Below, piece by piece: positions 24,501 to 34,620 of a stretch of DNA of 64,000 nt (within the stretch, counting starts at the first letter, position 1; every line of letters begins with the position of its first letter). The position numbers and the translations under genes were made by a program. The notes under the pieces were generated by a model. The model worked only from the letters and a program-made list of their open reading frames with translations. It had not been told where the DNA came from and ran no database searches. The stretch spans positions 6,610,501-6,674,500 of the forward strand of contig JAZGTN010000003.1 in NCBI GenBank assembly GCA_037783415.1, given 5' to 3'. The stretch is from Leptasterias polaris. Its lineage: Eukaryota > Echinodermata > Asteroidea > Forcipulatida > Asteriidae.

Positions 24501-26680
24501 CAATTTTTGTACCAAATTGCTTCATGTATTTCATTGTTTTATGTTTTGTGTTGGAAACATAAATTATTATAAACTTTATAAGTATTTAAACATTTATACA
24601 TATCATTTGTTCTGTCAACTTCCAGGAATATTTGGACCCCATTTCCCACAGTGATTTTATTTTTGTAAAATAATTTTATTTTGTTGTTCTTTGCTCTGTT
24701 TTGCTTACTGTTGGAACCTAACCCTTTGTTCACTTCCAACTTCTTTAAGTCATGTCTGTTTGCATTTTTAATGTCCTAATTTGCTAAACCATATTCTTTG
24801 CAATAATCTTCCTTATTTAATATTTTATTTCAGATTATGATAGATTGATTGATTAATTGATAAAATCAAGATGATTTTAATCTGACACCTTTAGGATAAT
24901 TGTGTCTACTTTACAGTCTTTCTGGTCCCAATTGTATATGTTTCTTCCCTTAAAGGTATTATACAGGATTGGTAGAGCTGACAAAACAGTCGCAAACAAA
25001 GTTCATGTTTTGTGTGATTAACCATTACATGAAATAACAAACCTGTGAAAATTTCAGCTCAATTGGTCATCGAGGTCACGAGAAAATGGTGAAGAGAGAC
25101 CTTGTGTGTTTTCTGTTTTTCAAACATCGAGTTTATTATCACGCACGATAAAAACTATTGTTTTACTCATTTCTCAGAAACGATAGCATTTTTGGCAGAA
25201 ATGTTTTAAGGAACCCTTTCTACCATTACTTAATTCAAATCATGTAAGTTATGTGTGAATCTGTGAACATTTGTGTTTTTCGATCTTACCAATAGTGTAC
25301 AGGGCCTTTAAGCGTGTCTTTAAGCGGGCCTTTAAGTGCATCGGATTCAAGTTCTGGTGGCTGAGTCATCAGGGTGTGGGTTCGAATCACGGTCATGACA
25401 CTTGTGTCCTTGAGCAAGACACTTAACTATAATTGCTTCTCTTCACCCAGGGGTAAAATGGGTACCTGTGAGGGCAGAGATGGTTCTTGTGAATGATTTA
25501 GCTTAGTGCGCTTTGGCAGCACAGGCTGTATACTCCCCAGGGAGCTGAGATGGTTTCAAGATGAAATAAGGGGTAATAATTCGTGAAGCACAATGATCAT
25601 TCTTTGGAAGTTGCGCTGTATAAGAGGCGATATTATTATTATTATTATTATTAAGTGAAGTAGTAGGCCTATACCATTTGTTTAAAACCTTAGAGCAGTT
25701 AGACTTCTGTTCAGATGGCAACCTTACCAAATCCATGTGTGTTTTTAACTCATTCAGGGTATTGGCAGGAAACTCATGGAGGCCCAAGGCTGGGTGGAGG
25801 GAGAGGGCCTGGGTAAAACCATCAAAGGAATGAGTCAAGCGCTGGGCAACATTGGACAGAAAATGCATGACAAACGAGGCATTGGGTATGTATACTTCAA
25901 AATGTAGTTCCACATACCTTGCAGAAAAAAATTGAGCACTTTTATATGCCCCTACTAGGGGTGTGATAAAGCGTTATATAAGGATCCAGTATTATTAATA
26001 TTATTATAATTATTATATTGGTAGCTTTCCGTAGACAACACAAATATTTGATGCAGGCTGTCTCTTCTTTGACCACTGGCGCAAGTCAAGTTAGTTTTAG
26101 CAACGGCCAAAAACCCTTCAATCAAACAAGTCTGGGGTCTAGTATTTTGGCCAAATACATACTTTTTTAATATAAAAACACCCCATATTTTAGATCTTCT
26201 AAAAATAATTCTGATCCAGTGAGAGTTCTGAGCTACAGGACCAGTGGTCTAGTGGAGATTTCTTGTAATTCAATGTATATTTCTGGTTATGATTCAATCA
26301 AGTTTTGTTGGATTATAAATTTGTCCAAGTGTTTGTTTTTGTTATTTTTACCACACACAAATATTGTAAAAGTTTTGATGCATTTTTTTTTTCTGGCTTT
26401 TTGTGTGTGTATTGTAAATTGGAAAATAAATTGGATTTAAGCACTTTTTCTTTTCTTTTCTAGATACTACGGGAAGAAATTAAACCAAAAGCAACATTTC
26501 AAGACTGGCCAACCACAGAAGCGAAATGGCAATAGAGAGTTCATCATTTCCACCGTTTATGATGACCCTAAGGTCACTGACCCTGCTGAACCCCTACTCA
26601 GGTCACAAGGACCGTACCACTTGAAATATAGGGATGGGGTGCGGTTCACTAAGGGATCAGAAGTGGACGATTCAACTTGA
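12588..26680 (+). CDS. GPATCH3: G-patch domain-containing protein 3 homologue, complete
   Basis: Seven exons: 12588-13215, 14267-14766, 21709-21883, 22872-22931, 23602-23819, 25758-25885 and 26464-26680. They encode 641 residues; human GPATCH3 is 525. The N-terminus has the LRNYFSQF and CFHFKHRPER block (about residues 27-48), then a serine run from AGT repeats and CCCVIRLYES. Exon 2 encodes LEELNPPDIMPSGNVGTP and the ECRLPPKVVTRL segment. Exon 3 has EEWERHEALHNDVTNQERTT and SSGLVFYTDAAYW. Exon 4 has DDWDLDMSAYYDP. Exons 6-7 hold the G-patch: GIGRKLMEAQGWVEGEGLG. Human GPATCH3 is described as a regulator of MAVS/RIG-I signalling and as linked to congenital glaucoma; the G-patch usually activates DEAH helicases. 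All splice phases join cleanly. Intron 2 is unusually long (6.9 kb) because of the P2X7-ballast/THAP cassette and a SINE. Confidence 0.95.
13392..13464. repeat. short perfect-arm hairpin in GPATCH3 intron 1
   Basis: AGTTGCGATAATTGTAACCC and GGGTTACAATTATCGCAACT are exact complements, separated by about 29 bp. A related piece (GGTTGCGATTATCGCAACT) lies near 53443. Probably a minimal foldback MITE. Confidence 0.8.
13554..13784. mobile_element. MITE with ATGCAGCGCAGCACTTGTCAG ends
   Basis: The terminal inverted repeats ATGCAGCGCAGCACTTGTCA and TGACAAGTGCTGCGCTGCAT are exact over more than 20 bp. The AT-rich core is about 170 bp. It sits in GPATCH3 intron 1. No clear target duplication. Confidence 0.85.
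15618..17345 (+). pseudogene. P2X7-ballast-domain-like gene, frameshifted, inside GPATCH3 intron 2
   Basis: Exons 15618-15921, 16682-16921 and 17180-17345 splice in phase (2, 2). The first part opens MDSDSSWEAHSITEEILAPS, an acidic serine-rich leader. The reading then must shift at about 15727 to enter the frame DPEDDDQQDQ ... EPYRFEPVAP ... RLLNTDW, because the ATG frame stops at 15770. Exon 2 encodes the zinc-binding core WCTCGKCVVQ, CKCCKEV and RHDWFEACCLHP. Exon 3 has FRHVAYRQVVRWCWGYFGR and PSCVMETIR. These match the cysteine-rich cytoplasmic ballast domain of P2X7 receptors, without any channel. In invertebrates this domain occurs as stand-alone genes. The single frame break makes it a probable pseudogene unless the assembly is wrong there. 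A long foldback element sits in its first intron. Confidence 0.8.
16163..16519. mobile_element. long foldback element (about 170-bp arms)
   Basis: Almost the whole 357 bp is a palindrome. The arms begin TAGACCCAGTTACTGGGGCG and meet near a short T-rich loop at 16331-16338, where GGCACCCGTC and GACGGGTGTC face each other. Pieces of the same family are at 11608-11710 and about 31267-31332. Its transcript would form a strong hairpin. Confidence 0.9.
17487..17708 (+). other. open region of unknown identity between the two cassette genes
   Basis: Both strands are open here for about 70-80 codons. The plus frame reads CRKDLLVAFINTIVSSFFCD and ends VVLPL; the minus frame reads LAAGLMFPLKKVANPSMV. 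It could be a further exon of the THAP gene (minus) or of the ballast gene (plus). I recognise neither reading. Confidence 0.25.
17970..18135 (+). repeat. dispersed repeat (TTCTCCCTTAACANTG family)
   Basis: The words GGTTCTCCCTTAACAGTGAT, ACCAGTCAAAA and CTGGCTAGTTCAGTG recur at 46243-46420, and inverted at 33675-33850. No coding capacity. Confidence 0.6.
18143..18472. mobile_element. TTAA-flanked element, family K2
   Basis: It starts TTAAAGGCAGGGTACACTTT and ends with the GAGTAATTACCAGAGACATACC type terminus shared with 1-35 and 59483-59777. Confidence 0.6.
19190..20487 (-). pseudogene. THAP zinc-finger gene, broken, inside GPATCH3 intron 2
   Basis: Minus-strand exons 20487-20124, 19662-19522 and 19237-19190. 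It starts MPKSCAVGGCIRNSDRDPSV, with the first THAP cysteine pair (CAVGGC), then RFFQFPSDTNIC followed by an in-frame TGA at 20391-20389. The frame continues as EWVRFVNTTRSNFRVGKW and the second C2CH half ICSAHFSDDC. A further TAA at about 20163 needs a one-base shift to reach NREKRMNEKERRQ and the donor. Exon 2 opens VIEQSLVKDQESN, serine- and threonine-rich; exon 3 is EVGQPLKQTGVQTENN. THAP domains bind DNA and occur in P-element, Kolobok and other transposases. No DDE catalytic exon is visible downstream, so this is a remnant or has lost that part. It converges on the ballast gene. Confidence 0.75.
20952..21312 (+). mobile_element. tRNA-Leu(CAA)-derived SINE, copy 1
   Basis: The head resembles tRNA-Leu: GTCATGGCCGAGTGGTTAAG, loop with CAA, long variable arm, B-box GGTTCGAGTCC. 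The body includes CTTGAGCAAGACACTT and ACCCAGGGGTATAAATGGGT. The 3' tail is GCGCTATATAAG then (ATT)n. It lies in GPATCH3 intron 2, + orientation. Other copies: 25336-25652, 27330-27686, 28708-29050, a minus copy at 48655-48815, and a tail at 52020-52130. Confidence 0.9.
21972..22090. mobile_element. foldback MITE, second copy of the GGCGGCTACGGC family
   Basis: Arms ATTGGCGGCTACGGCT and GTAGCCGTAGCCGCCAAT, matching the element at 7243-7386. It lies just after GPATCH3 exon 3. Confidence 0.75.
23905..24315 (+). repeat. minisatellite of GACTCNNACTCNAAC-type units in GPATCH3 intron 5
   Basis: About seven imperfect units of 55-65 bp are built from the phrases CTCGAGACTAAACACCCAAA, CTCAAAACAAATGACTC and GACTTGACACTGAAGACTC. 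A block of about 105 bp is duplicated almost exactly (around 24000-24085 and 24090-24185). Confidence 0.85.
24330..24545 (+). repeat. tandem duplication, unit about 105 bp
   Basis: TTATGTTTTGTGTTG ... GAGGCTCTTGCATTAT ... AATTGCCTCATACATTTCAT is repeated with substitutions, plus the start of a third unit. It follows directly on the minisatellite. Confidence 0.75.
24957..25311. mobile_element. MITE family K1 copy
   Basis: The left end is TTAAAGGTATTATACAGGAT and the right end is CCAATAGTGTACAGGGCCTTTAA. The body shares GAAATAACAAACCTGTGAAA with 173-523. It lies in GPATCH3 intron 5. Confidence 0.8.
25336..25652 (+). mobile_element. tRNA-Leu-derived SINE, copy 2 (5' truncated)
   Basis: It begins inside the tRNA head (GCATCGGATTCAAGTTCTGG) and ends in (ATT)n. 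It lies in GPATCH3 intron 5 directly behind the K1 element. A tail fragment of the same family lies at 25945-26015. Confidence 0.8.
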
Positions 26681-26884
26681 TATTGAAGGTGCACCTGCGT
26701 TACTTCTGTAATTGTGGGAGGGTTGCTGGTGACAAAATGAGGGTCTGCTCAACACTCCGAGTATCACAGGTATTAGAGATTGAATCTACATTTTCTCAAT
26801 TTATTTTTTAAATTCATCAGATATTACAATTTAAAACAAAGAAAAGACAAAAAGAGATTGATGGGTACAATGTTTGTTACTTAG

Positions 26885-27012
26885 GAAAAACATTGTGTAT
26901 TGTTAATCTTGTTGGTACAGAGTTGGGATCAACGTAGCTAACTATTTCCCACCGTAGGTCTGTAGCCAGCCTCTGTCTTTTTTACAGATATTTTTGTGGT
27001 AAATGTGCCAGT
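26885..27012 (+). mobile_element. non-LTR retrotransposon fragment
   Basis: TGTATTGTTAATCTTGTTGG through CCTCTGTCTTTTTTACAGAT matches 27945-28040. A coding remnant from near the end of a reverse-transcriptase ORF, downstream of GPATCH3. Confidence 0.55.
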
Positions 27013-27329
27013 GCCATCAGTGTGTCCTTGCATATTTTCAATTTACTTTTAAAACATATCCAATATTAAAATACATTTCAAAAAATAAAAGAGAAAAAGG
27101 GATTGACGGTACAATTTTGTTTCAAGAAAAGAAACAACAGTGAATGTGGTACCCAGACTGACAAAAAAGTGATTACAAGGTGCATCCAAGTCATTGTTGA
27201 CATGCGTATTGATTTTAACGTGTATTGGATTAAGTATCTGTAAATACTTTATAAGTTACTAAAATTAGTTGGCAAACAGTGGTTGCAAAATTTACAAATT
27301 TGTCCGAGAGCAAGTTAATTGTTGGTGGC

Positions 27330-27686
27330 GTGTCGTGGCCGAGCGGTTAAGAGCACCGAACTCAAGCTCTGGTGTTTCTGTTCAGCAGAGTGTGGGTTCG
27401 AGTCCCGGTCGTGACACTTGTGTCCCTGAGCAAGACACTTAACTATAATTGCTTCTCTCCACCCAGGGGTAAAATGGGTACCTGTGAGGGCAGAGATGGT
27501 TCTTGTGATTGATTTAGCCTAGTAGCGCATATATTGCAGCACAGGCTGTATACTCCCCAGGGAGCTGAGATGGTTTAAGGAATGAAATAAATGGCCCAGT
27601 GACCAGGGGTAATAATGTTCGAAGCGCTTTGAGACGTCCTTGGGTGTGATAAAGCGCGATATAAATCCATATTATTATTATTATTT
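27330..27686 (+). mobile_element. tRNA-Leu(CAA)-derived SINE, copy 3
   Basis: Full length: head GTCGTGGCCGAGCGGTTAAG, loop CTCAAGC, B-box GGTTCGAGTCC, tail (ATT)n. It is nearly identical to copy 4 at 28708-29050. That copy lacks about 21 bp between two ATGG words, consistent with a microhomology deletion. Confidence 0.92.
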
Positions 27687-27934
27687 TCTTTATACGTAAA
27701 TTAAATATACAAAAATGTATCATAAGAATTTATTTATTTATTGTAAAAATTATGAAGTCAAAGACATTTATCACATTTTTATCCAAATGTTCCTGAACAA
27801 AACCTGCAGTGGCAAGTTAAGTCTGGTCCCCATTTCGCATTGATTGTGAGTATTACAGCTGCACACAGAGATAACAGGGTAATCCTGGAACCTGTCTTTC
27901 CATTATATGGTATTGATTAACAAATTGATAACTA

Positions 27935-28375
27935 TTAGATAGAGTGCAAAAGCGTATTGTTAATCTTGTTGGTGAAGAGTGGGGATCCACGTTAAAAACT
28001 CTTAAGACAGCCTCTGTCTTTTTTACAGAAAATTTCACTGTAAATGTGCCACCAGTGTGTCCGACCTAGTTCCTCCTATCGGGATGTTTGAGCGTGAAAT
28101 TAGGGTTTCTGCTTGTTCTCACCCAAATACTATCGCTTTACTGAGAAGTAGAACACAGAACTATTCCTATACCTTTATTCCACATACTGCATCTCTTTGG
28201 AACTCCTTGCCTGGTGCATGTTTCCCTCCATCCTACAATTTAGACTGTTTGCAGAGGAATTCCAGTTCCTACCTTCAACTCCCCCGGGTTATTTTCATCT
28301 TGAATGTTTTTCTACTCTTAGCCCCTTACCAAGATTAGCTTTTGGCCTTGTTTGGTGCTAACTTGCATTAATAAA
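27935..28375 (+). mobile_element. non-LTR retrotransposon 3' end fragment
   Basis: It encodes the typical C-terminal stretch ACSHPNTIALLRSRTQNYSY and TASLWNSLPGACFPPSYNLD, then the 3' tail GGCCTTGTTTGGTGC and an A-rich end. Frame breaks occur. It lies between SINE copies 3 and 4. Confidence 0.7.
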
Positions 28376-28707
28376 AAATTAATAGAAATAAATAAATACA
28401 AATTAAACGGCCAGCTTTCATTTAAAAAATGCATTCTGTTTTGGGGGTCGTTTGTTATAATTTTTTTTTTCATATTTGTTTTGCTACATCAAACTCTTTA
28501 TTCTTTGTTCACCCCAAAATTAAATAATTTTACCCAGTAAATTTCTCTTGTGGTTTGTTGCTTGATGTTTTAAAATACAAAATTGCATTCCCTTAAGGTG
28601 ATTCATGTACTGCCCCCTCCCAGAGTCCCGGTTTGTATCGTTAACTTAGCTGTGACCCTGGTTATGGCTGTGTCGGGTAGGCTTCTGACTGGCAAACCCC
28701 AATGGAG

Positions 28708-29050
28708 TGTCGTGGCCGAGTGGTTAAGAGCACCGAACTCAAGCTCTTGTGTTTCTGTTCAGCAGAGTGTGGGTTCGAGTCCCGGTCGTGACACTTGTGT
28801 CCCTGAGCAAGACACTTAACTATAATTGCTTCTCTCCACCCAGGGGTAAAATGGGTACCTGTGAGGGCAGAGATGGTTCTTGTGATTGATTTAGCTTAGT
28901 AGCGCATATATTGCAGCACAGGCTGTATACTCCCCAGGGAGCTGAGATGGCCCAGTGACCAGGGGTAATAATGTTAAGAAGCGTTTTGAGACGCCCTTGG
29001 GTGTGATAAAGCGCGATATAAATCCATATTATTATTATTATTATTATTAT
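28708..29050 (+). mobile_element. tRNA-Leu(CAA)-derived SINE, copy 4
   Basis: Same structure as copy 3, and about as complete. A flank fragment just before it (CTTCTGACTGGCAAACCCC, near 28681) also occurs next to the tRNA-like element at 650-670, so it landed in or beside another repeat. Confidence 0.92.
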
Positions 29051-29275
29051 GAAAAGCGACAGCATGTTAATCCACAGGTCGCAGGTTCTAGTAAATGTTT
29101 CTTTGTACATCGCAAAATTTCAAGGAACTCTTCTCAGAATTTTGGGGAAAAATGGCAAATGCTTACAAGTGTAGTCTTTGGATATTGTACTTTCAAATAA
29201 ATATCTTTAGATCTGATATTTATCTCTCATTTCTATTACTGTTATTTAACCAGCTGGCCAGTTTTAGTGAGAACC

Positions 29276-29434
29276 TAGCCTTTTGTCAAGGCCTTCGACG
29301 CTTGGACAGCTTTGTAGAGCAGCACAGCAACTAGAACCGGAGACCGCGCATGCAGGGTCTTCCCTTCCAGAGTCACTTTGGGATCGCGGCTCTATGAAGC
29401 TGTCCAAGCCACGAAGGCCTTGACAAAAGGCTAT
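29276..29434. mobile_element. foldback MITE, TAGCCTTTTGTCAAGGCC ends
   Basis: The left arm TAGCCTTTTGTCAAGGCCTT is the exact complement of the right end, and the pairing continues through CTTGGACAGCTT. TA at both ends would fit a Tc1/mariner-like duplication. Confidence 0.85.
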
Positions 29435-29589
29435 GGTGACCCCAGACTGGGAATCAAAAAGATATATACATGTACACCCTAGGGCCTACCGTACATTCTT
29501 AAGAGACTCTTAATCCAACTGCACACCAATAGATGCATTTTTCTAAGTATGTTTCCTTAAGAATCAGGTCCAATTTTATGGCTCTGCTT

Positions 29590-29800
29590 ACTGCAGAATT
29601 CTTAGTGTATAGCCATGATCAGCACAGTGTAGGTTCGAGTCCTGGTCTTGACACTTGTGACCTGAAGCAAGGCACTTGACCATTATTGCTTCATCCTTTG
29701 AGTGGGACGTAAAGCTGTTGGTCCCGTGTGTGCTGTGTAATGTCTGTAAAATATCCCAGTACACTTGGGGGCCTATCGCTAAGAGAAGGGGCTTGCCTGG
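29590..29800 (+). mobile_element. SINE fragment of a second family
   Basis: The B-box region GTAGGTTCGAGTCCTGGTCT is followed by GCAAGGCACTTGACCATTAT and GTGGGACGTAAAGCTGTTGG. The last motif is not in the (ATT)n-tailed family. The closest relative is the minus copy at 63437-63625. Confidence 0.6.
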
Positions 29801-29959
29801 TGTTTCTGGCATAGTTTGGCAGCATCATGCGCCACCTCATCATATATACACCTTTTAAGGTGTTGTATGGTTGCTGCCTCTCATAAAATCATTCTTGACC
29901 AGCTCCGCCAAATTTGATAATTCGGCACCAGGAGTGTCATTTATGGCCGACATGGTGCA

Positions 29960-31587
29960 TTACATTGATGAGAAAGGAGTAAGTTCAACTCGGTCTGCTT
30001 CAAGATTTTCACTCAGTTCTGATCCCAGTTGTTTGAAGTCCCTGTGTACACTCCGTACCATTGCTCCAGCCTCCCGCCTTGACATTGCTTTGATGTTCTG
30101 GGTACCCTCTTTTCCTTGCCTTTTAGCATCTTGCTCTAGTAACTTCGCCATCTTGGAGGCCATTATGCGACAGCATTCTTGTCTCTCATGTATCCTCTGG
30201 AGACGAGCTGCCTCAAGATCCTGGGGATTCAATTATAAGACGAATTTCATTTGTAAAGCTTGCATAAAAATTGAGATCCATAAAATATTTGTAACTTGTT
30301 TTCAAGTGTACTTCTGTAAGCATGTCTATTGTAAGAGGCCAGCGATTTCCTACAATAAACCTAATCAAATTCATAACTTTGTCATAGACATGTACGATGT
30401 AGCTGAATAGTTTTGCTTGGTGCCTAACTAGCTATACATTTCATTTGGGGGCCAGGGCAGTGGGGGGAAGAAATAGTTAGTTTATTTATTTTAGGGGAGT
30501 GACTACTAATATAATCTAACCATTCATAAATTAAATGCACCTCATTTGGAGGAGCAAGGGAAGGGTTCTGAACATGCAGGGGGGCTACTGTCACCCACTA
30601 CCCCCATCTGGTTATACACCACACTCTTCACGACCTCAGTCATAGCGTTAATTGCTCAGTCTTTTTCTAACGTAGTTAGGAGTCTAACATGTCTAAAGAC
30701 ACTGCTGAGGCACTGATGAATGGTGATACTCCTTTTTTAATTTGACTGTCGTACTACCATGACTACTTACTAGTACTACTCAGTACTACTACTAGGAGTA
30801 CTACTAACTACAGCATGACTAGTACTAGTAGTACATGTATTTACAATGAAAAGCCTTGAATGTCCATAACTCCTTATTCGTTATGGTGTATCGACATGTA
30901 ACTTGTATCACATGTTGCCACTGACATGCAAATTCATATAATAGAATACAACTCTTTCAGTACCCGCGACATTTCAAAAGTTTAACCCTAAAGTGCCCAA
31001 CTTCGAGCGTTTTTATTTTATTTTAAAAATTCTGTTTAAAAAAAAGTAAATAAGTTTTAATCACCAAACTAAACTTGTTGTATCTTGCTCTCTGGTACAT
31101 GTATATCCTTGGTACATTAGAAAGTCAATAGTATTAGTAGTCACGCACAGTGATACACCCTGAAACACTGTCCTGCACACAGGGGAATTCCGCACTTTTT
31201 CGCTCGTTTACTGGGTGCCGTATATGTAGCCTAGTAGTACGACGCCAACAAAGTCAACATGATAGGCCTACTAGTTTTTAAATAGGAGCACAGCGCCACA
31301 GCTAAAAAAATACATTTCAATTACTGGGTCTAGTTTACGTTTGTGTAACCAACCTTCTTGTTCTGCTCAGCTTTAATCAACCTTTGTTTCCACTTGAGAG
31401 CTTTCTCCTCATCGTTCTCCTTACTACGAGAAGCTTGTCGCTGAAGGAGTCTTGCAGTTGCAGGGCACTTTATAACCCGATGTTTACTTGCCGCCGTCAT
31501 GGCCGTGGCCACCGGCGACCCTTCTTCATCCGTACTAAATAAATCCACGTCGAAACAAACTGAAGACTGGTTACTTTTTGAACCCAT
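29960..31587 (-). CDS. small charged, probably coiled-coil protein of unknown function
   Basis: Two minus-strand exons, 31587-31354 and 30220-29960, join in phase 0 (GAAGG donor, CCCCAG acceptor) to give 164 residues. The start MGSKSNQSSVCFDVDLFSTD has a clean ATG and is preceded by stops. The middle is rich in Lys, Glu, Arg and Gln (ASRSKENDEEKALKWKQRLI; AARLQRIHERQECC). It continues through a helical stretch to VRSVHRDFKQLGSELSENLE and a stop. No signal peptide or membrane segment. Heptad-like spacing suggests a coiled coil. I do not recognise the family; a centrosomal or ciliary coiled-coil protein is one possibility, without direct support. The intron contains a foldback-family piece and AGTACT-rich sequence. 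Confidence 0.65.
31267..31332 (-). repeat. end of an AGACCCAGTAACTGGGGCGC-family foldback
   Basis: AGGAGCACAGCGCCACAGCT and TTACTGGGTCTAG match the right end of 16163-16519. It stops 22 bp short of the exon of the gene at 29960-31587. Confidence 0.6.
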
Positions 31588-32545
31588 TTTTACGATGTTT
31601 TACAAAACATTTGTAATAATAGGTATACCTAACAATGCATGACAACTCAATTTTCCTTCAATTTTATTTGATTCAATCCTTTCCTCGAACAATCTAAAAA
31701 GGTATTCAGTCTTGCTCTTGTTTTGTTGCTGCTGCGCCTGCCACTGCCAGTTGTTTACAGTTTCCATGTCGACTTTTAAAATGGCAGGAAGTGAAGTGAG
31801 CCCTCAAGAGTTTCTCAATGTTACAAAAAAAGGAAAAACCAAACCAATTTCACGTGGGTCACCAAACGCCATGTCTTGTGAATAATTCCAAGAAGCTCCA
31901 AATGCTGTGTACTGAAAAGTACATTTGAAATTATTAGAAGTCTTACAGCCTCTAAAACACAACCGTTCTAAGAGTATACAGCATGTAATCTTTATCTGCT
32001 CAAAATTTTATTGATGTTGTCCATGCGAGGCCGAACAAACAACGGGCCCTTTTCATTCAATATGGGTGCACACAACTAAATCAACTCTCATTGGTTTTAG
32101 TGGGAATTGCTAGATATTCAAAAATTCACAAAAAATACTTTTAAAGTCTCACAGCTTTTCACAGTATAGAGACAATTACTAAATGACTCTTGAACTGTTA
32201 TTGACTGCTCAATTTGATCATGAGGAGTCCCTGGGCCCGTCGAGTTCATTCCCCGCTTAAAAACACCCCTGCACCGGTGTAATTTTACAACCGCTCTCGA
32301 GCATCAATCTTGAAAAATATCCCTACAAGTCTCTGCAAGTTTGGACAATTTTTTAAGGGCCTGTCATCCAAAATACCTCAAGTTGGAAGTCAACAACCCC
32401 CACGGGTCACAATCGGGCAAACTTTTTACACTTTATCCCTTTTATTGGGCTCTCAAATATGTCTATAATACTTTGAGGGCCTACAAAATATTAATGTGTG
32501 TGGCTGACGCTCTGTTTTCTCCCATGAGTTTAGTGGGGTGCATCC

Positions 32546-32799
32546 TCAGGCCTAGACTTGTTGACAAGTCGTTAATGATGGTCGCGGTGAGTCGAGTCGC
32601 GTGTGGTGTTGTAGCCTAATAAAGAATGCTCTCGCGAGATCACTGCTCTCGCGCGAAGTTGCTGGCTGCCGACTCTTCGTGACCAGTCTTGAGAGCAGTA
32701 ATCTCGCACAGAGCAGCCCTCTCGCGGGATATTGCGAGAAAGCCGTTCCGCTATCACCGCGACAGACATTTAACGACTTGTCCACAAGTCTACCTCAGC
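32546..32799. mobile_element. MITE with TAGACTTGTNGACAAGTCG ends, copy 1
   Basis: TAGACTTGTTGACAAGTCGT at the left faces CGACTTGTCCACAAGTCTA at the right. The flanks CCTCAGGC and CCTCAGCA are a near-match 8-bp duplication. The core contains several CTCGCGAGA-type words. Other copies: 37728-37884, 42580-42806 and a partial at 47185-47305. The nested insert at 45088-45290 has related ends. Confidence 0.85.
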
Positions 32800-34440
32800 A
32801 GGCCTAATTTGCGCTTCTCATCAATCGTAGCTAGGCCTATCCAAAACATGAAACGCGAGTGCAACTTTCTCAAACAGGCTGGGCTAATTCTTCTTCGAAG
32901 AGTGCAAAACTGTGCTAGTTTTTCAGGGCTTAGTTAAACCAAAATAAGTCTGAACAACAACAAACATAACATCACAAATATCGAATCTTCTGAAAGAGGG
33001 GTATAGTTACTCAGTCAGGTGCAGTTGAAGATTGGTTCATTCAAACAGCGCCACCTGATTTACTTGCTTGGTTCTATAATTTCCTCTTGGTGCTTCCCTG
33101 ACGATCCACCCGGAGAAAACATAACTAAGATAAATGACGGTTCTGTGCTTGCCTGATCCATCCCTTTCCAAAAACCCGTTTGTCGTATTATAGTCTCATG
33201 TAGTTCCCAAAACGAATCCATCAAAAAAGAAGGGGGAAGACAGAATGCTGCTGTAGTGGATCGGTACTCGTACTACCGAGTACCGCCCTCACTGCTATGC
33301 AAGAGCAATTTACTCTTACCCGAGTAGCTACTCGGCCATCTAGTACTCGGCGGTCATTTTGATACTCGACTGAAATGTACTTTCGACGACAACACTAATT
33401 GAAACATAAGACATGAAGACCCAAGAAAGACGAATGCCGAACTTTATGAGAATTGACAGTGTATGGATATAAGTTGTGTTTCGATCGACGTACCCAAACA
33501 TGTGATTGCTCATGATATTCCCGATTTCAGGGTTTTCATTAAACCTCATTGGGATCATTCAAGTATTCATATAGCCCATTTTTTATTAGTGTCCAAAACC
33601 TCTAGATTCGTATTGCAATTGTGATCCTATGTAATTATAACTCATGAGTTTAACATCTAGTGTGAGGGGGTCCAGACGTTAGCTTTTTCAGTGACTAGCC
33701 AGCAGGACCAGATTTGTAACCGCAGGTCTGTCAGCTTTTGCACTTGTCCATAATTCATATTAAATAGGGATGCTTTTCAACTGAGCTAGCCAGCCAGACC
33801 ACTTAGAGAGAAATTTGACTGGTCCTAAGGTTTTTGAGAACGCTGTATAACCCACGGGACTACAAAGCAGTTTCAATCAGGAAATTTACGTTCGTTCCCA
33901 GTGGGTCGTAGTCCAGAACCGCATGGAAAAACAACCCACTATAACTGGAATAAGGTCATGACAACCATAGGTATAAACAGTTCGATTTAAAACATCTTCG
34001 TGTATTTATTCATTGGTACCCATTGATTGAATTATTTTGTCTCCTTTAAATTTGAACTATTTCAATATACAACATTACATTTTACAACTTAAAAATAATT
34101 ATACAAAGCGTTTAAAGTCTTGTAATTCGTCTACGGTCAGGTATGTTGCTATATTATACATAATGTTTGTGATCTTTCTCAAAATGTTAAAATATATTTT
34201 GTCCTTCCCTCATAAAAAGCATTAAATACAGACTGAGATAAAACAATAGAGGGAGATCGTTCCTCATCATTTTAGTTCATACCTCACATGTCTTGATTTT
34301 AGGATTGAAAAAGTCCACCTGCGATCAAACGTTAATGTTGTGGGTTTCTTTCCCACCGCTTTGACCCCAGTTTGAATCGATCGGGACTGCATGGAACCCC
34401 TTCCAGTCAGGTTTTCAGTCTCTTTTCCTGGTTGCTTTTT
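32800..34440. other. intergenic, no gene seen
   Basis: It contains an inverted copy of the TTCTCCCTTAACANTG repeat (about 33675-33850) and a short TACTCGGNNN-rich stretch (33265-33365). No exon-like block with splice sites was found. Confidence 0.4.
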
Positions 34441-34445
34441 GGTCT

Positions 34446-34615
34446 ATGTTAGACCTTATGCATATGACGTCAATAGAGTAGGGCGCCCTCACCTAGAGGT
34501 CCAAAGGACATTGTTCATTGGCCAGTCCTGTGCGCCGCGTGTACAGATCTGTGCGTTTTCCATTGTTTCATCATCAGTTTACCTCTGGCGGCTGGATATA
34601 AGGTTTATTATACGG
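34446..34615. mobile_element. MITE with TGACGTCA in its end, right end divergent
   Basis: It starts TTAGACCTTATGCATATGAC and contains AGGGCGCCCTCACCTAGAGG, TTGGCCAGTCCTGTGCGCCG and CAGTTTACCTCT. All of these occur in inverse order in the complete copy at 41392-41565. Confidence 0.75.
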
Positions 34616-34620
34616 TTTTC

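Noticed and set aside
28820..29110. Minus-strand open frame ending in a poly-Ile run and WIYIALYHTQGRLK
   Set aside because: It is the reverse strand of a SINE body with its (ATT)n tail; the same peptide arises at 27514-27723.
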